Of a stretch of DNA of 64,000 nucleotides, positions 33,339-44,560 are shown piece by piece. Every line of letters starts with the position of its first letter. The stretch's first letter is position 1. The DNA is from Phymatolithon calcareum. Taxonomy: Eukaryota > Rhodophyta > Florideophyceae > Hapalidiales. The position numbers and the translations under genes are program-made. The DNA lies in the NCBI GenBank assembly GCA_977006965.1, contig OZ345360.1, positions 1,178,001 to 1,242,000 of the forward strand, given 5' to 3'. The notes below the pieces were generated by a model. The model made no database searches. It was not told where the DNA came from and saw nothing but the letters and a program-made list of their open reading frames with translations.

Positions 33339-33782
33339 TGTTGGAAGTGTGATTGCTTGGAGCTCGAATCGCAAACACACTTCAATATCAAGGTATGATC
33401 TCGGTACACGTGTACACCTGTCAAGTCGAATGTCAAAGTGTCTCAGAACTTTGCATCAAGAAGATTGGCAGTGACACGTGTCAAAGTATGATAAGAGTAT
33501 GATAATCATACTCCCCTCACTCAGTAGATGATTCTTGATTTTTTCATGTTACACGTGTCATATGATAGTATGACAAACTTGTTTAGGGTTAGTGTGTCTC
33601 CGTCGTCAGTTAGGGTTTTGATCAAGTCTGGTTGTGTTCTCTGGTCTATATAGTCTTGACCTGAGGTCCGCCAAGTGAATAAACCAAGGAACTCATTCTC
33701 ACCTAACTCCACTTCTCCTTCACCAATCTTCACCAACCAAACTTTTCCAATCTCCTAATCTTATCCTTAACCTCCAACAACA
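33339..33782 (+). repeat. 3' LTR of Copia A
   Basis: Near-identical partner of the 5' LTR, preceded by the polypurine tract AGGGGGAG (33331-33338). Confidence 0.93.
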
Positions 33783-34288
33783 CTGTCCTGGCAGGAGGAA
33801 GACTCGTCATGTGCGGGGATCTAGTGGATGTACCCGTTGTGCTACACAATGCAAGCCCATTGACAGACTTTGCATTGATCGTTTTTCGTACCCTTCCAGG
33901 TTCCAAGATGCGGATCAATCGTCAGAGTTTTGGCAGGCTTGCGCGAAACGATTAGTTGCACGGGAAAGCTTAATCTTATATTCAACTACAATGATGCTTT
34001 CTAGTGACTCTTTCAAGAGCCTCAAGGCAGCGTTCGACTACATTGTGACTGATGAAGCATATCAGCTCCTGTAAATCGAGTTTCTTGCTGCAATTTGGCG
34101 TTGCTGTTATTCCAACTATGCGAAAAGCGGACTGCACATAGTTCTTGCCGGAGACCATAAGTAACTCGAGCCTTTTCCTCCTCCAAAGCATGGCTGAAAC
34201 ATTGCACTCCCCGAAATGCAGATCTGCTGTACTAGAAGCAGGCCAGATGCGTTTTTGAACGCCTGGCTTCAAGTATAGAGCCTGTGCT
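33783..34288 (+). pseudogene. SF1 helicase copy 2, segment 2 (motifs II and III)
   Basis: Resumes after Copia A. It reads AFDYIVTDEAYQLL (motif II, DEA) followed by a TAA at 34072, then HIVLAGDHK, another stop, and LEPFPPP (motif III, normally GDHKQLPP). Several stops confirm decay. Confidence 0.68.
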
Positions 34289-34548
34289 TGTTGGATTTCA
34301 AAAAACCATTAGGGCACGTGCCCGGTGTTGATTAGTGGCTGAGAGACTATGATATACGATATTTTAACACTACCCCTCGACTCGAGGCCACAAAGACTGA
34401 TGATGAATTTCTCAGACCACTAACGGGAGTTGAACCCGTGACCTCAGCATTAGCTGCGCCCAGACCCTGTTGGATTTCAATAAACCATTAGGCCACGTAT
34501 CCGGTGTGGATTAGTGGCTGAGAGACAATGATATGTGATATTTCATCA
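34289..34548 (-). repeat. tRNA-like SINE with a 179-bp internal duplication
   Basis: On the minus strand TGGCCTAATGG (34495-34485) fits a Pol III A box and GGTTCAACTCC (34436-34426) fits a B box, about 59 nt apart, as in a tRNA with a small insert. A CACGGGTTCAACTCCCG T-arm is plain. The tail region TGTTGGATTTCA...ATTAGTGGCTGAGAGAC occurs twice, at 34289 and 34468. It interrupts the helicase frame between motif III and the next motif. It could be a decayed tRNA gene, but the duplication and the insertion context favour a SINE. Confidence 0.55.
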
Positions 34549-35125
34549 GTGTTACAGCCTCAAAAGCTGAGAACTGAGTACAGAATGAGCTCTCCTCTCA
34601 GTCTGATACACAGTGAGCGTTTTTATGACAGTCTTGTTCAATGTTGTGTTGAAGACATAGAGCTTCCGTCGCACGTCGCAGGACCAAACTTTGAAATCTT
34701 GGAAATCCGTTGTATCGCCCTCTTACCACTATAGACACAAGGAAATTGAAATCGAAGAAAGGGGTGAAGGAGAAGACGCGTCCTTTCAAGGATCTAAGAG
34801 GAATGAACTTGAAGCAAAAACTATACGGCTTGTTGTGTTGGAGCGTGATCATCTGATGCGGACGAAAGATCCAAGTTGCTAAAAAAAGATATATGTGATG
34901 ACCGGATACACTGCTCAGGAAGCACTTCTTCGATAACACCTGAGAGGAACAGGTATAAAACCTAAGACAGTGTCTTCTATGCAAGGGGCAGAAGCCGGTG
35001 TTGCTATATTTTCATGCACACGCAGCAGTTCAGATCCACCTACTGTCAGGGTTTTCAGTGATAAACGGCGCCAGAACGTAACCTGCAGTCGCATGAAATA
35101 TCTTTGTATTATTGTTGGCTGTTGA
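34549..35125 (+). pseudogene. SF1 helicase copy 2, segment 3 (motifs IV to VI)
   Basis: Continues the helicase: KLRTEYRMSSPLSLIHSERFYDSL (QYRM region). After a stretch of poor match come VMTGYTAQEALL, TVSSMQGAEAGVAIFSCTRS (motif V, QGAE) and SDKRRQNVTCSRMKY with LCIIVG (motif VI). A TAA at 34934 lies inside. The full motif order across three segments shows one helicase gene split by a Copia element and a SINE. Confidence 0.75.
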
Positions 35126-35213
35126 AAGTATGAATGCCTGGTGCTCCCATGGCAACATACTTAATTCGCAGTGTGGTTTGTTGCAAGTGTGCGCTTGAAG
35201 CTTTAGTCGCAGT

Positions 35214-35656
35214 TGTTGTTGGAGGTTAGGGAAGTGATGAGATGAAGAGAAAAGTTTGGTTGAGTTGAAATGGTTCCTTAGTTTATTCGTAAGGTCGAAC
35301 TCAAATCCTGATTATATAGACTTGAGATCGGGTCCGAACTTGATCAAATGTGCTATGATAGCATTTTGACGACGGTGAACCTAATTATTGTAATTACCCT
35401 ACTAATTGTGTATCATAATCTTGTCATATCGTATGACACGTATTCTATACCAAATTTAATCATTTTTGATACTGAGTACGGGGGTATCATTATCATACTC
35501 CAATCATGTCTTGACAAGTGTCTTGACGAATCTTGATATTTCTGAGTCTCCAGACGTGTTGTCAAACTTCTTGACACGTGTACACGTGTGCCGAGATCAT
35601 ACCTTGATATTGAAGTGTGTTTGCGACTAGAGCTCCAAGCAATCACACTTCCAACA
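35214..35656 (-). repeat. 3' LTR of Copia B (divergent type)
   Basis: Shares the outer ~110 bp of U3 and the TGTTGG...CAACA ends with the other LTRs, but the middle is different sequence. The ACACGTGT palindrome next to the shared segment and a TATATA-like box are kept. Confidence 0.85.
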
Positions 35657-38600
35657 CTCCCCCTTGATCGAGGGACACGGCGACTTCCTCGCGCATATAC
35701 CCATGTCATGTGCGAACTTGGCCGTCTTGACACGATCGAATGGCTTGGTGAGTACATCCGCAATCATCAAATCAGTACTACAGTACTTGATAGAAATCTT
35801 GCCCGTGGCAACCATATCACGAACATAGTGATATTGGATATCGATGTGCTTGTTCCTCTGAGTGATGGCCGCGTTTCGCCCGATCGCGATCGCACTTTGA
35901 CTGTCAGTGCACAGAGTCATGGCGGGTGGCTTCTCGAGACCTTGAACATCGGCAATGAGTCTTGACAACCAGACAGATTCCTTGGCGGCGGCACACGAAG
36001 CGATGTGTTCCGCTTCGCATGTTGAAGTGGCGACGATGGTTTGCTTCTTTGAACGCCAGCTTATGGCTCCCCCTGCAAGAAGGAACACATAGCCACTCAT
36101 GCATCGTCTTGTCTCAACACATCCCGCCCAATCCGCATCCGTGTAACCGATTGGAACCAAACTCCCACTTCCACCGAACAAAATTCCGTGATCTCGAGTA
36201 CCCGAAATGTATCGCAGAACACGCTTCACGCCCATCCAGTGACGTTTCAGAGGCTTTTCGCAGAACGAAGACAGCTTTCCGACCGAGTCCGAGATGTCTG
36301 GGCGTGTACCAACCATCAAGTACATGAGACTTCCGATGGCTGGTCGGTATGGAACTTGTTCATCGACGAGCTGGGTGATGTCGACTTCTTCGGGTCCGGT
36401 GTTCTTGTTGCTTGACTCCATAGAGTTTGGTGCTGGTTTCGAGTTCTCCATGCCGAAACGTTCCAAGACTGACTGAGCGTAGACCGACTGCGAGAGGTGA
36501 AGAGTTCGAAGTGTGCGATCTCGGCGAATTTCAAGTCCAAGACAAACACTAGCTTCTCCAAGGTCCTTCATCTCGAATCGCTTGTTCAGCTCCCCCTTGA
36601 TCCACGAAATAGCAGAAGTATCGTTTCCGGCAATCAGTAAGTCATCCACATATAGCGCGATGATCATGATGCTGCTTGACTTATGCCGGACATAAAGACA
36701 AGGATCATTGGGACTACTTGAGAAGCCGAGCTCGTCGATGAGGAACTTGTAGATCTTGGCATGTCACTGTCGCGGTGCTTGCTTCAGGCCGTATAGTGCC
36801 TTCAAGAGCTTGCAAACAAGGTCAGGACGCTTGGGATCACGAAATCCAGACGGAACCTCCATGTAGATGTCTTCGTCAAGGTCACCATGCAAGAAAGCCG
36901 TAACAACCTCCATTTGGTATAGTTCCAAATCGTGGACAGCAACGGTTGCAAGTAGGATACGAATCGAGGTGAACTTTACGACTGGGGCATACGTTTCACC
37001 GTAGTCCACCCCATGCACCTGTCGGAACCCTTTCGCAACAATGCGGACTTTAGGGCCTCTATCCTTGACCTTGAAGATATACTTGCACGGTAGAACGTTC
37101 ATGCCAGGCTTGCGAGTGACCAACTTCCAAGTGTTGTTGCGGGTTAGTGACGAGTGTTCATTCTCAATGCCCGGAGACCAGAAGTCGACATTTTCTTTGA
37201 AGTCGCTTCCTTGAAGGTCTGAGGCACTTGATGAGAAGACAAACCGGTTTCAAATGCAAGGTTGACGGACTCGAAGGCCAGCATAGCAGTATGCGAGGGA
37301 GCGTTCCAGAAGTCAGTGGGTGGTTTTGAGACCCGAGCTGACCTACGCAGAATGGGTTTCACGATCATCGGAGATGTTTCGTCAGAACCAGATGGAGATA
37401 TAGGTTGTTCTCCACCATCTGCTTGCTCACCTTCGTCAATGTCCTTCTCGATGCTCTTATCATCTACATCCGAAATGACCTTACCTTCAACCGTATCATC
37501 ACTCAGTTTGATTTGAGGAGTTTCAAGTGATACATTGGTTTCGGTCTCATCGAATCCGCAATCCGATTCATTGAACGTCACGTTCCTTGACACAATCACT
37601 TTCCGCAAGTCCGCATCCCACAGCTTATACCCTTTTGATGCCAACGAGTATCCCAGCATAACAGCCTCACGAGTACGACTGTCGAGTTTCTTCACTTTCT
37701 TCTTCGGAATCACGTACCAACACTTGGCGCCAAATACGCGCAAGTGTCCCAAATCTGGAGGGGCACCCATCCATATGTGATGGGGGGTCGTGTTTGAAGG
37801 AAGTCCTCGTGACGTAACTCGGTTGCGCACATACACAGCAGTTGCCAACGCTTCAGCCCAGAACTTCTTCTCGATGCCTCTGTGATGGAGCATCGAGCGC
37901 ACTAAGTTGAGAAGTGTGCGGTTCATGCGTTCAGCCACCCCATTTTGCTGTGGGGTGTAAGCGACTGTGAGCTGTTGATGGATGCCGTGTTCCGCAAGAT
38001 ATGCCTTGAACTCGTTTGAAAGGTACTCGCCTCCATTGTCTGTCCTAATTGCTTTGCGCTTTGGTGCTTTCGAGAAGTCCTGTATGTTCAAGTGCTTAAG
38101 CTTTCTACCTGTATGGGTTTCAGCGTACTTGTGGAACTTTCGAAAACACTCAAAGCTCTCCGACTTTCTTCGCATGGTGAATACCGTGGCCCACTTGGAG
38201 TGATCATCTATGAATGTGATGAAATATCGAGAGCCTCCAAGTGATGGAATGTCGATAGGACCTAAGACGCCGGAATGTACGAGGTTGAGGACAGCTTCAG
38301 AACGAGCACTACTAGACTTTGGGATAGGAGCGCGATGACCTTTGCCGGCAAGACAGCCCTTGCATGGATGTTCTGAGATTGGATTGGGAGCTAGGTTCAC
38401 ACCCTTGACCACCCCATGACGTACCATATCGGAGATACCAGATGGGTGGACATGAGCGAGACGTTCATGCCAAAGCTGGAGGCTAGCGAAACAGGAAACT
38501 TCGGTAACTTTATTTTCATCTGCAAGGTCAAGTGAGTAGAGACTCTTCGGAAGTGTACCTGTAGCAATCGTGTCATGATGTGCATTAACATTACAACGCC

Positions 38601-39062
38601 TGTTCTTGAACGTAATCCCATATCCATACTCATCCATTTTGGATACCGATAGTAGAGAGTATCCAAAGTCCGGTATGTGCATAAAATCCTTCAGTTTGCA
38701 TTTCGACGGCTTCCCATTGACATTGAGCGTAATGATGGCATCACCTTTGCCTGCAATTTTGGCTTTAGCTTTTATTCCCATTTCGACAGTTGACGACATT
38801 TCAGTATACGAGCAGAAGATAGAACGATCGATTGTCATGTGCGATGTACTGCCAGAGTCAATGATCCATGACTTAGAGTTTTCCGGAATGTCGGAGCTGC
38901 GCACATTGGCCATGAGGCATACAAAGCCGGAATCAGACATCACTCGAGTGGGTTCCGATTCATCAGTCAGAAATGCAGATGGTTTTGTTTGCTTTTCCAT
39001 CTGGAGCAAGGTGAGGAAACATGGTCCAACATTTATGTCTCTTATGTCCGGATCGATGACAA
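35657..39062 (-). pseudogene. Gag-pol remnant of Copia B
   Basis: From the zinc knuckle (HCHRSGHKRHKCW) the frame shifts into the protease (WIIDSGSTSHMT), integrase and the variable region, shifts again near 37180, then reads RT. RT has a TGA at 36766-36764 in place of the Trp codon of RQW, identical in position and context to element A. YVDD and RNase H follow. The normal stop after CARKS is mutated, so the frame runs into the LTR. At least two frameshifts and one nonsense codon make it inactive. Confidence 0.88.
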
Positions 39063-39507
39063 TGTTGGAAGTGTGATTGCTTGAAACTCTAGTCGCAAAC
39101 ATACTTCAATATCAAGGTATGATCTCGGTACACGTGTACACGTGTCAAGTCGAAAGTCAAAGTGTCTCAGAACTTTTAATCAAGAAGATTGGCAGTGACA
39201 CGTGTCAGAGTATGATAAGAGTATGATAATCATACTCCCCCCACTACGTAGATGATTCTTCATTTTTTCATGTTACACGGGTCATATGATATTATGACAA
39301 ATTTGTTTAGGGTTAGAGTGTCTCCGTCGTCAATTAGTGTTTTTTTATCAAGTTGATTGAGTTCTCAGGTCTATATAGTCTTGACCTAAGGTCCGTCAAC
39401 TCAATAAACCAAGGAACTCATTCTCACCTATCTCAGCTTCTACTCAACCATTTCACATCAACCAAACTTTTTCTTTCTCCTCACCACTTGCCTAACCTTC
39501 TCCAACT
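39063..39507 (+). repeat. 5' LTR of Copia C
   Basis: Starts TGTTGGAAG; ends CCAACT where the others end CCAACA. Many differences from the 3' LTR of the same element are visible, for example around the central TATA and leader-proximal part. Confidence 0.85.
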
Positions 39508-39521
39508 GGTTATAGGCCCAG
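39508..39521 (+). other. Primer-binding site of Copia C, one mismatch
   Basis: GGTTATAGGCCCAG differs by one base from the site in A, D, E and F (A for G), weakening the match to the initiator tRNA-Met anticodon arm. Confidence 0.65.
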
Positions 39522-40016
39522 TCAACGCACCGCAACCACCGCGTTTCATCATCATCGTCATCATCTCCGGGGTTCTCCTTCGCCCCCGATCTGTCTCTGT
39601 CTGATCTTTCTGCTTGCGCATCCTTGTCAAGAATCGTTGATTCTTGCTCGGTCCGCTTCAGGGGTTCATTAAGCGTCTTGCAGTGCGCGTTGCCGGCTGC
39701 AGGTTCAGGTGTACCAAAACACCACAAGGGTTTTCCTGTTGCGTATCCTTGTTAAAAATATTTGATTCTTACTAGGCCCGTTTCAGGATACCACAAAACG
39801 TCTTGCAGTGCGTGTTGCCGGCTGCAGGTACAGGTGTACCAAAACGCCACAAGAGGTATACGGCCATTGAGCCATCCCCCGTTCAAGGTCCGGGTCACAT
39901 TGTCTCGAAGGAATTTCTTATACGGGACAGATTGCCTGGAAGGTTAACTTCGGTTGACTCGCAGTGGACTCCCCGAACGGATTTTCGACAAGAATAGAAG
40001 ACCCACACTCCCTAAA

Positions 40017-43000
40017 ATGGACAACTCGCAAGGAACGCTGAAGGTCAAGAAACTCAATGAGACCAATTTCCATGCTTGGAAACAGAAAATTCAGCTAGTA
40101 CTATCATTCCGCGAACTGGATGAACACATTGAGGACGATCCACCAGCACGGGACTCGGACGATTTCACTCTCTGGCGTCGAAGTGACAACAAGGCAAAGG
40201 CCATTATCGGACTTTCTCTCTTGGATGAACATCTCGAGCATGTGCAAGATGTGAATACGGCCAAGGAAATGTGGCAGTCGATTCTGAATATCTTTGAACG
40301 ACATACACTACTGAACAAACTGGCCGCTCGCCGCAAGTTCTATACCGCCACAATGCTCGAGGACGAGAAAATACTTTCTTAGACGAACCGTATTCGCCAG
40401 CTCGCATCCACCCTCAAGTCAATGGGTGTTGATATCGACGACAAAGAAATGGCGATGGCTGTGCTTAACGGACTTCCGGAACGGTACGATAGCTTAATCA
40501 GTGCACTCGATGCTCTTGGGAACGAGGATGAGTCATTCTCGCTCGAGTTTGTGAAGAGCAGACTTTTTGCAAGAGGATCAGCGTATGTCGATGAGAGTCG
40601 AAGCATCAACCGTGAAAGCTGAGACTGCGGCATTGTTCACAGCCAGACGCGATGGAGAACGCATTCGTGATCACTGCGACCATTGTCATCGATCCGGTCA
40701 TAAGAGCGTTAAGTGTTGGATCAAATTCCCTCACCTTGCTCCGGAAGGATACAAACGTCGGAATGAAAAGCAAACAAAACCATCTGCATTTGTGACTGAT
40801 GAGTCGGAACCTGTTCGTGTCATGTCTGATTCCGACTTTGTATGCTTGATGGCCAAGGTGCGCAATTCCGACATTTCCGAGAAGTCCAAGTCCTGGATCA
40901 TTGACTCTGGAAGCACATCCCACATGACGTTTGACCGCTCACTCTTCTGCACGTACACCGAACTGTCGTCTACTGTTGAAATGGGAACGAAAGCTAAGGC
41001 CACAATCGCTGGAATGGGTGATGCCATTATTACGATCAATGTGAATGGGAAGCCGTCGAAATGCAAACTCAGGGATGTTATGCACATACCGGACTTTGGA
41101 TACTCTTTACTATCGGTATCCAAAATGGATGAGTATGGATGTGGGATTACGTTCAAGAACAGTCGTTGCAATGTTAAAGCTCATGATGACACGGTTGCTA
41201 CAGGAACATTTCGCAAGAGTCTCTACTCACTCGATCTTGCAGATAGCAATAAAGTTACCGAAGTTTCTTGTCTTGCTAGCCTCCAGCTTTGGCATGAACG
41301 TCTCGCTCATGTCCATCCCTCTGGTATCTCTGATATGGTACGTCATGGGGTGGTCAAAGGTGTGAACCTAGCTCCCAATCCAATCTCAGAACATCCATGC
41401 AAGGGCTGTCTTGCCGGCAAAGGTCATCGCGCTCCTATCCCAAAGTCTAGTAGTACTCGTTCTGAAACTGTCCTCAACCTCGTACATTCCGACGTCTTAG
41501 GTCCTATCGACATTCCATCACTTGGAGGCTCTCGATGCTTCATCACATTCATCGATGATCACTCCAAATGGACCACGGTATACACGATGCGACGGAAGTC
41601 GGAGAGCTTTGAGTGTTTTCGAAAGTTCCACAAGTATGCTGAAACCCATACCGGGAGAAAGCTTAAGCATTTGAACGTTCTGGACTTCTCGACTGCACCA
41701 AAGCTCAAGGCTATTAGGACCGATAACGGAGGCGAGTACCTTTCCAACGAGTTCAAGGCATATTTGGCACAACACGGCATACATCAGCAACTCACAGTAG
41801 CATATACCCCACAACAGAATGGGGTGGCTGAGCGCATCAACCGCACCCTTCTCAACTTGGTGCGCTCGATGCTTCATCACAGAGGCATCGAGAAGAAGTT
41901 CTGGGCTGAAGCACTTGCTACTGCTGTGTATGTTCGCAATCGAGTTACGTCACGAGGACTTCCTTCGAACACGACCCCCCATCACATATGGATGGGTGCC
42001 GCTCCAAACTTGGGACACTTACGTGTATTTGGCAAAAAGTGTTGGTACGTGATTCCGAAAAAGAAGGTTAAGAAACTCGACTCTCGAACTCGTGAAGCCA
42101 TTATGCTGGGATATGCGACTTCATCCAAAGGATATAAGATGTGGGATCTATGCTCCAAGAAGGTGATTGTGTCAAGGGATGTGACGTTCGACGAATCGGA
42201 TTGCGGATTAGGTGAGGCTGAAACGGATGTATCCACTGACATTCCAGACGACGGAGTCGTCCAAGCATGTGAGGATACGGTTGAAGCTAAGGACTCTTCG
42301 GAGGAAAACAACAAGAACCTCGATGTGACTAACGAAGAAGAGCAGCAAGCGGACGATGCAGAACAACCAACAACACCACCGGCATCTGAAGTAACTACAC
42401 CGATGATCGCCAAACCCATTCTGCGCAGGTCAGCTCGGGTCTCAAAACCACCCACTGACTTCTGGAAAGCTCCCTCGCATACTGCTATGCTGGCCTTCGA
42501 GTCCGTCAACCTTGCATCTGAAACCGGTTTGTCTTCTCATCAAGTGCCTCAGACCTTCAAGGAAGCGACTTCAATTAAAAATGTCGACTTCTGGTCTCCG
42601 GGCATTGAGAATGAACACTCGTCACTAACCCGCAACAACACTTGGAAGTTGGTCACTCGCAAGCCTGGCATGAACGTTCTACCGTGCAAGTATGTCTTCA
42701 AGGTCAAGGATACAGGCCCGAAAGTTCGAATTGTGGCAAAAGGGTTCCGACAGGTGCATGGGGTGGACTACGGTGAAACGTATGCCCCAGTCGTGAAATT
42801 CACCTCGATTCGTATCCTACTTGCAACGGTTGCTGTCCATGATCTGGAACTCCACCAAATGGATGTTGTGACAGCGTTCCTGCATGGTGACCTTGACGAA
42901 GACATCTACATGGAAGTTCCGGCCGGATTTCGAGATCCCAAGCGTCCCAACCTTGTTTGCAAGCTCTTGAAGGCACTATACGGCCTGAAGCAAGCTCCGC

Positions 43001-44094
43001 AGCAATGGTATGCCAAGATCAACAAGTTCCTCATCGACGACCTCAGCTCCTCAAGCAGTCCCAACGATCCTTGTCTGTACGTCCGGCACAAGTCAAACAG
43101 CATCATGATCATCGCCCTGTATGTGGATGACTTACTGATTGCTGGAAACGACACCTCTGCCATTTCGTGGATCAAGGGGGAGCTGAACAAGCGGTTCGAG
43201 ATGATGGACTTTGATGAAGCAAGTGTATGCCTTGGGCTTGAGATTCGCCGGGACCGTACTCTTCGGACCCTTCATCTTTCGCAGTCGGTCTACACTCAGT
43301 CGGTCTTGGAACGCTTCGGCATGGAGAACTCGAAACCTGCACCTACCCCAATGGAGTCAAGCAACAAGAACACCGCAATCGAGGAAGTGGATATCACCGA
43401 GTCTCTTGGAGACGAAGTTCCGTATCGTCCAGCTATCGGAAGCCTGATGTACTTGATGGTCGGCACTCGTCCAGACATTTTGGACTCGGTCGGCAAGCTT
43501 TCTTCGTTTTGCGAGAAACCCTTAAAGCGTCACTGGATGGGTGTTAAGCGCGTTCTTCGGTACATTGCAGGTACTCGAGACTATGGGATTCTGTTCGGTG
43601 CAAGTGGGAGCTTGGTGCCAATCGGGTACACAGACTCGGATTGGGCAGGTTGTCGTGAGACAAGGCGATCAACAAGTGGGTATGTGTTCCTTCTTGCAGG
43701 GGGAGCCATAAGCTGGCGTTCGAAGAAACAAACTATCGTCGCCACGTCAACATGTGAAGCGGAGTACATCGCGTCCTGTGCCGCCGCCAAGGAAGCTGTT
43801 TGGCTGTCAAGACTTATCGCAGATATCAAAGGTCTTCAGAAGCCAACTCTCATGACTTTGTATACCGACAGTCAGAGTGCAATCGCAACCGGGAGGAACT
43901 CTGTTATCACTCAACGCAACAAGCATATTGACATCCAATATCACTACGTTCGTGATGTTGTTGCAACAGGAAAGATCTCGATTAAGTACTGCAATACTGA
44001 GTCCATGGTTGCTGATGCACTTACCAAGCCAATCGATCGAATCAAGACAGCCAAGTTCGCTCATGAGATGGGAATATGCAAGCAAGTGGCGTAG
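40017..44094 (+). pseudogene. Gag-pol polyprotein of Copia C
   Basis: Starts at ATG 40017. A TAG at 40380-40382 replaces a Tyr codon of gag (LSYTNR in F), and an extra T in the run at 40564-40568 shifts the frame near the end of gag. From there to TAG 44094 the frame is open, with zinc knuckle CDHCHRSGHKSVKC, protease DSGSTSHM, integrase IRTDNGGEY, RT YVDD and RNase H CEAEYIAS. RT has QQWYAKI where F has RQWHAKI. Pol could be intact, but gag cannot be made from this copy. Confidence 0.9.
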
Positions 44095-44115
44095 TGTGCC
44101 TCGATCAAGGGGGAG

Positions 44116-44560
44116 TGTTGGAAGTGTGATTGGTTTGAGCTCTAGTCGTAAACACACTTCAATATCAAGGTATGATCTCGGTACATGTGTACACGTGTCA
44201 AGTCGAAAGTCAAAGTGTCTCAGAACTTTGAATCAAGAAGATTGGCAGTGACACGTGTCAGAGTATGATAAGAGTATGATAATCATACTCCCCTCACTCA
44301 GTAGATGATTCTTCATTTTTTCATGTTACACGTGTCATATGATATTATGCAAATTTTGTTTAGGGTTAGAGTGCTTCCGTCGTTAATTAGGGTTTTTTGA
44401 TCAAGTTGATTGAGTTCTGAGGTCTATATAATCCTGACTTGAGGTCCGCCAAGTCAATAAACCAAGGAACTCATTCTCACCTATCTCAGCTTCTATTCAA
44501 CCATTTCACATGAACCAAACTCTTTCTTTCTCCTCGTCACTTGCCTATCCTTCTCCAGCA
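44116..44560 (+). repeat. 3' LTR of Copia C
   Basis: Starts after the polypurine tract GGGGGAG and ends CCAGCA. It resembles the F LTRs (GATTGGTTTGAGCTC start) more than its own 5' partner. Confidence 0.85.

Larger units (their letters stand above)
28224..33782 (+). mobile_element. Ty1/copia retrotransposon A
   Basis: Complete 5.56-kb element with two LTRs of 445 and 444 bp that differ by about three substitutions by eye, so it is young. The left flank CTGCC (28219-28223) and right flank CTGTC (33783-33787) form a 5-bp target duplication with one mismatch. It carries a half-tRNA-type primer site at 28669, a polypurine tract AGGGGGAG before the 3' LTR, and a gag-pol gene broken by one stop and one frameshift. 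It is inserted in the sense direction in helicase copy 2. Confidence 0.93.
35214..39062 (-). mobile_element. Ty1/copia retrotransposon B, truncated
   Basis: Minus-strand element keeping its 3' LTR (35214-35656) and the coding region from the gag zinc knuckle onward. The 5' LTR, leader and most of gag are gone; the sequence stops exactly where the 5' LTR of element C begins at 39063. Its pol is close to that of A, yet its LTR belongs to a different, diverged type. Confidence 0.88.
39063..44560 (+). mobile_element. Ty1/copia retrotransposon C, mosaic
   Basis: A 5.5-kb element with both LTRs. The flanks GACAA (left) and GGATG (right) do not match, and the element lies between truncated B and truncated D, both on the minus strand. 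Its two LTRs differ at far more sites than those of A or F. Gag carries a stop and a frameshift; pol is open for 1,175 codons. A tract of pol matches the A/E subfamily while the rest matches F. Confidence 0.9.

Noticed and set aside
33521-33736. 71-codon ORF found in two Copia LTRs
   Set aside because: It is on the antisense strand of LTR DNA (also at 28406-28621), repeated only because the LTR is repeated.
34289-34548. Functional tRNA gene
   Set aside because: The anticodon arm is not well formed, the A-to-B spacing is long, and the flanking sequence is duplicated; a SINE relic fits better.
39063-44560. Copia C as a simple insertion that split one element into B and D
   Set aside because: B and D both contain the region from the gag zinc knuckle to the start of RT, and the flanks share no 5-bp duplication.
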